NCBI GenBank assembly: GCA_029747585.1
Contig: JAPEVF010001306.1
Coordinates: 1 to 11,264 of the forward strand
Direction: 5' to 3'
Source of the DNA: Pleurotus djamor
Lineage: Eukaryota > Basidiomycota > Agaricomycetes > Agaricales > Pleurotaceae
Length of the DNA: 11,264 nt
Position numbers and translations under genes: made by a program. Below are positions 9,568 through 11,264 of the stretch, piece after piece; position 1 is the stretch's first letter; every line of letters starts with the position of its first letter. The notes under the pieces are model-generated. The model saw only the letters and a list, made by a program, of their open reading frames with translations, was not told where the DNA came from and searched no databases.

Positions 9568-10016
9568 ATGCTTCGCAACGTCCTTTTCGTCCTCGCCGTC
9601 TTTACGGCGTCCATGACGTCGACCAGCGCACTACCAGTCGAGCAAGGTCAGTCACCAAGCATCGAGTCGATGTGAATGATACTGACGAGGTTCTCCTTCA
9701 TTTTGCCGTCGTAGAAGCTCCTGCCAAGCGCTTTTTCTACAAATATGCGGACGAAATCGCTGAGCGTTCAGCAGCCCCGGAGAAACGTTTGGTCTATATC
9801 TACGACGGCGAAGTTGCCGAGCGCTCTGAAGTTGAGGGATTGACGAAGCGATTGGTCTACATCTACGACGGCGAAGTCGCCGAACGCTCGGTTGAAGGCT
9901 TGGAAAAGCGGCTTGTCTACATTTATGACGGCGAAGTTGCCGAGCGATCGGAAGTAGAGGGTCTGGAGAAGCGCTTGGTCTACATCTATCCTGATGAGAA
10001 CGAAGCATTGGCTTAA
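9568..10016 (+). CDS. Secreted KR-repeat precursor peptide of a dikaritin-like RiPP
   Basis: Two exons, 9568-9646 and 9715-10016, join across a 68-nt intron (donor GTCAGT, branch-like CTGAC near 9681, acceptor GTCGTAG) to give 126 residues. Residues 1-21 form a signal peptide (MLRNVLFVLAVF...STSA). A short pro-segment, LPVEQEAPAKR, ends in a Kex2-type dibasic site at 31-32. Five repeats follow at 33-51, 52-72, 73-92, 93-113 and 114-126. Each of the first four ends in KR. The second to fourth begin LVYIYDGEVAERS, the first is the variant FFYKYADEIAERS, and the last is LVYIY then PDENEALA and stop. This is the architecture of ustiloxin, phomopsin and asperipin precursors: signal peptide, then Kex2-cut repeats with an aromatic core. 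The core is probably LVYIY or a slightly longer peptide, cross-linked at Tyr by the two UstYa-like proteins upstream. The exact core ends cannot be read from sequence. A non-RiPP Kex2-processed secreted peptide is the main alternative. Confidence 0.88.
9732..10013 (+). repeat. Core-peptide repeat array (five units)
   Basis: Units are 9732-9788 (19 codons), 9789-9851 (21), 9852-9911 (20), 9912-9974 (21) and 9975-10013 (13, lacking the KR). The three central units encode identical first 13 residues but differ at third positions. Units 3 and 4 differ in six of those 13 codons, all silently. The spacers vary more (SEVEGLTKR, SVEGLEKR, SEVEGLEKR, SAAPEKR). Confidence 0.92.
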
Positions 10017-10584
10017 ATTATTCACCATGTCTACGCACTTTGTTAAACAGTGTCCAATTGCGTGTATGGTCGATCGTAGTGCGTTCGACTAGTAAATTTC
10101 ATGTTCCTGTTGTGCTGTGTCGCGTGTTGGGTTGTCAAAGAAGATAGCCGGATATGGCGGAAAATTGAAGAGCGTCGAGAGAATGCCTGTTAGCAAACAT
10201 AGAATTTCAGAATCTATCCAGGGGGATAGGCCGTGAGGTCGATATGCGAAAGTGAACGGAAAATATGACTTACTTTTCTAGGTGATTCACGTTGTCTTTG
10301 TATTCGACAGCAGCTTCTAGCATTCATCAGAGAAAACGGGTACGATTGAGTTGCCCTCCATAGCGGAGCTTTATGTCATGAATAGTCGTTCAGATGAAGA
10401 CGTCGGCGCAATGCAAGGCGCTGGTCCTGATCTTTTTGTTGGTTCCCGCGGCACTAAGTCCGGGGTCCATCTGGACAGAGAGGTGGACGATGACGGTGAC
10501 GCATTGAAATTCGGTAAGTATTTCGTGGCACCGCTGGCTCGGGTTTATGAGTATTCTGGTCATATTAGATTAGAGTAATGTAGC
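10017..10584. other. Convergent intergenic region between precursor and dus1
   Basis: No gene is recognised here. A plus-strand frame (ATG at 10378, stop at 10578) contains a donor-like GGTAAGT at 10513-10519, but it has no family resemblance and ends seven bases before the dus1 stop on the other strand. It should hold the 3' ends of both flanking transcripts. I see no definite polyadenylation signal. Confidence 0.5.
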
Positions 10585-11264
10585 CTAATTCGCTGGCCCA
10601 TTAGTAGTAACAGAGTCATCTAGTTTGGTCCGCTTCGACGCAGAGACGGCTGCAGGCTCAGGCGTCGTGCGCTCACGCTTGGTCCTCGCTATCAAGAGGG
10701 CGAGTTAGTATCCAGAACGACAAAGTGAAGAGCAGAGATGGATAGCTACCCACACGAGGGCGAGGTGGTGTCTTTTGGTTCCCCCGGCTTTTTAGACTTG
10801 AGAGGGCGGAAGTATGGTTGCGAGAGCCAGTGTGGCAGAATTTTAAAGCCTGTGGTTGGCTCGATCGTTATCAACTCATTCCATGACTTGTCTTCCGCGT
10901 CCTTAGCCGCGCGCTGGATGAACGGTTGAGCGTGATGTCGATAGAAAAAAAAANTCAAAATGAGATACGAACATCCATTCTCTCCTTCATCTCCTTCACG
11001 ACATCCACATATTCCTTCAGCCCCTCTGGCCCGATTCTCCCATCCCTCCCTTCAGAAGCACGTATCTTGCCCAGCTTATCACGAAGGTCAGGTTCATGAG
11101 CCAACGCGGGCCGCATGATTTTGAACATGTGTCCTTTGATCGCGGACGCTGCTGTGCGAGTTTTGAGGGATCCGACAATTGAAAGGTACTCGAGGGCTAG
11201 GTCAGTGTGGTAAGGGTGAAGGCCATCAAGAGGCGTGCTCCTCGGAGGCAGGGATTCGGGTTTA
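10585..11264 (-). CDS. dus1: tRNA-dihydrouridine synthase Dus1, C-terminal exons (cut by window edge)
   Basis: Dus1 is an FMN enzyme that reduces uridine 16/17 in the tRNA D-loop using NAD(P)H. Minus-strand exons are 11264-10973 (continuing beyond the window), 10913-10754 and 10688-10585. The introns are 59 nt (donor GTTCGT, contains the N at 10954) and 65 nt (donor GTGGGT, branch TACTAAC, acceptor GATAG), and all phases agree. Visible family features are LALEYLSIV, then SAIKGHMFKIMRPAL, then EPDLRDKLGKIRASEG and LKEYVDVVKEMKERMD, the Dus1 helical tRNA-binding tail, followed by ILPHWLSQPYFRPL. The basic C-terminal tail (SASKRTKLDD) is typical of fungal Dus1. The catalytic barrel lies outside the window. 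Without the last intron the protein would stop at 10746, a possible alternative end. This conserved housekeeping gene probably marks the edge of the cluster. Confidence 0.87.

Noticed and set aside
9373..9675. Unspliced 100-residue reading frame through the signal peptide
   Set aside because: Its start is a TTG codon lying upstream of the TATA box, and it runs into the intron; the ATG at 9568 with splicing explains the region better.
9568..10016. Precursor as a mating pheromone or a repellent/KEP-type structural peptide
   Set aside because: Basidiomycete pheromone precursors end in a CaaX box, which is absent (end is EALA). A Kex2-processed structural peptide stays possible, but the two neighbouring UstYa-like genes favour a RiPP.
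9652..10028. Open frames antisense to the precursor, including an Arg-rich repeat frame
   Set aside because: They are mirror readings of the repeat array; the sense strand has a signal peptide, a valid intron, KR sites and silent codon variation, which the antisense frames lack.
10378..10578. Plus-strand frame with an internal GTAAGT
   Set aside because: There is no family resemblance, and the putative intron leads straight to a stop. It may be the 3' region of another transcript but is not supported as a gene.
1..11264. CRISPR arrays, tRNA or rRNA genes, bacterial-type operons, transposase genes
   Set aside because: I found no spaced identical repeats of CRISPR type, no cloverleaf-like tRNA motifs and no transposase or reverse transcriptase motifs. 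The gene structure is clearly eukaryotic.

Overview
The window looks like a draft-assembly piece of a basidiomycete (probably agaricomycete) nuclear genome. The reasons are many short introns (about 48-69 nt) with GT..AG ends, a DUF6534 membrane protein, a Zn2Cys6-type 'fungal transcription factor' core of the mushroom-expanded kind, and a Dus1 tRNA dihydrouridine synthase interrupted by introns. Ns are scattered at 2747, 3321-3659 and 10954. Almost every real gene here is spliced, so single open frames mislead. I rebuilt exons by matching splice signals to phase and to family motifs.

Layout. 1-1422: no recognisable gene. 1423-2756 (minus): multi-exon DUF6534-like membrane protein, 5' end unresolved, with a probable GC-AG intron and a 13-nt microexon. 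About 2944-3738: simple-sequence and purine-rich, N-containing DNA. 3739-5288 (minus): decayed fungal-specific transcription factor, with frame changes and a TGA where a Trp is expected. 5289-6355: no gene seen, but a CRE-like palindrome cluster near 6076-6144. 6784-7652 and 7779-8855 (plus): two adjacent UstYa-type (DUF3328) proteins sharing intron positions and phases, each with one membrane anchor and two HxxHC motifs. 9142-9363: an 81%-identical direct repeat pair. 9568-10016 (plus): a two-exon secreted precursor peptide with a signal peptide, then five Tyr-rich repeats bounded by Kex2-type KR sites. 10585-11264 (minus, cut by the window edge): C-terminal exons of dus1.

The main result is 6784-10016, which has the minimal composition of a dikaritin-type RiPP pathway: a Kex2-processed repeat precursor beside two UstYa-family oxidase-like proteins. 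The precursor would enter the secretory pathway, be cut at KR into several copies of a short peptide containing Y-x-Y (LVYIY... in four repeats, FFYKY... in the first), and be cyclised or cross-linked by the UstYa proteins. No transporter, methyltransferase, tyrosinase or peptidase is visible between the transcription factor remnant and dus1, so this is either a minimal cluster or its remaining genes lie elsewhere. Product identity, expression and chemistry are inference.
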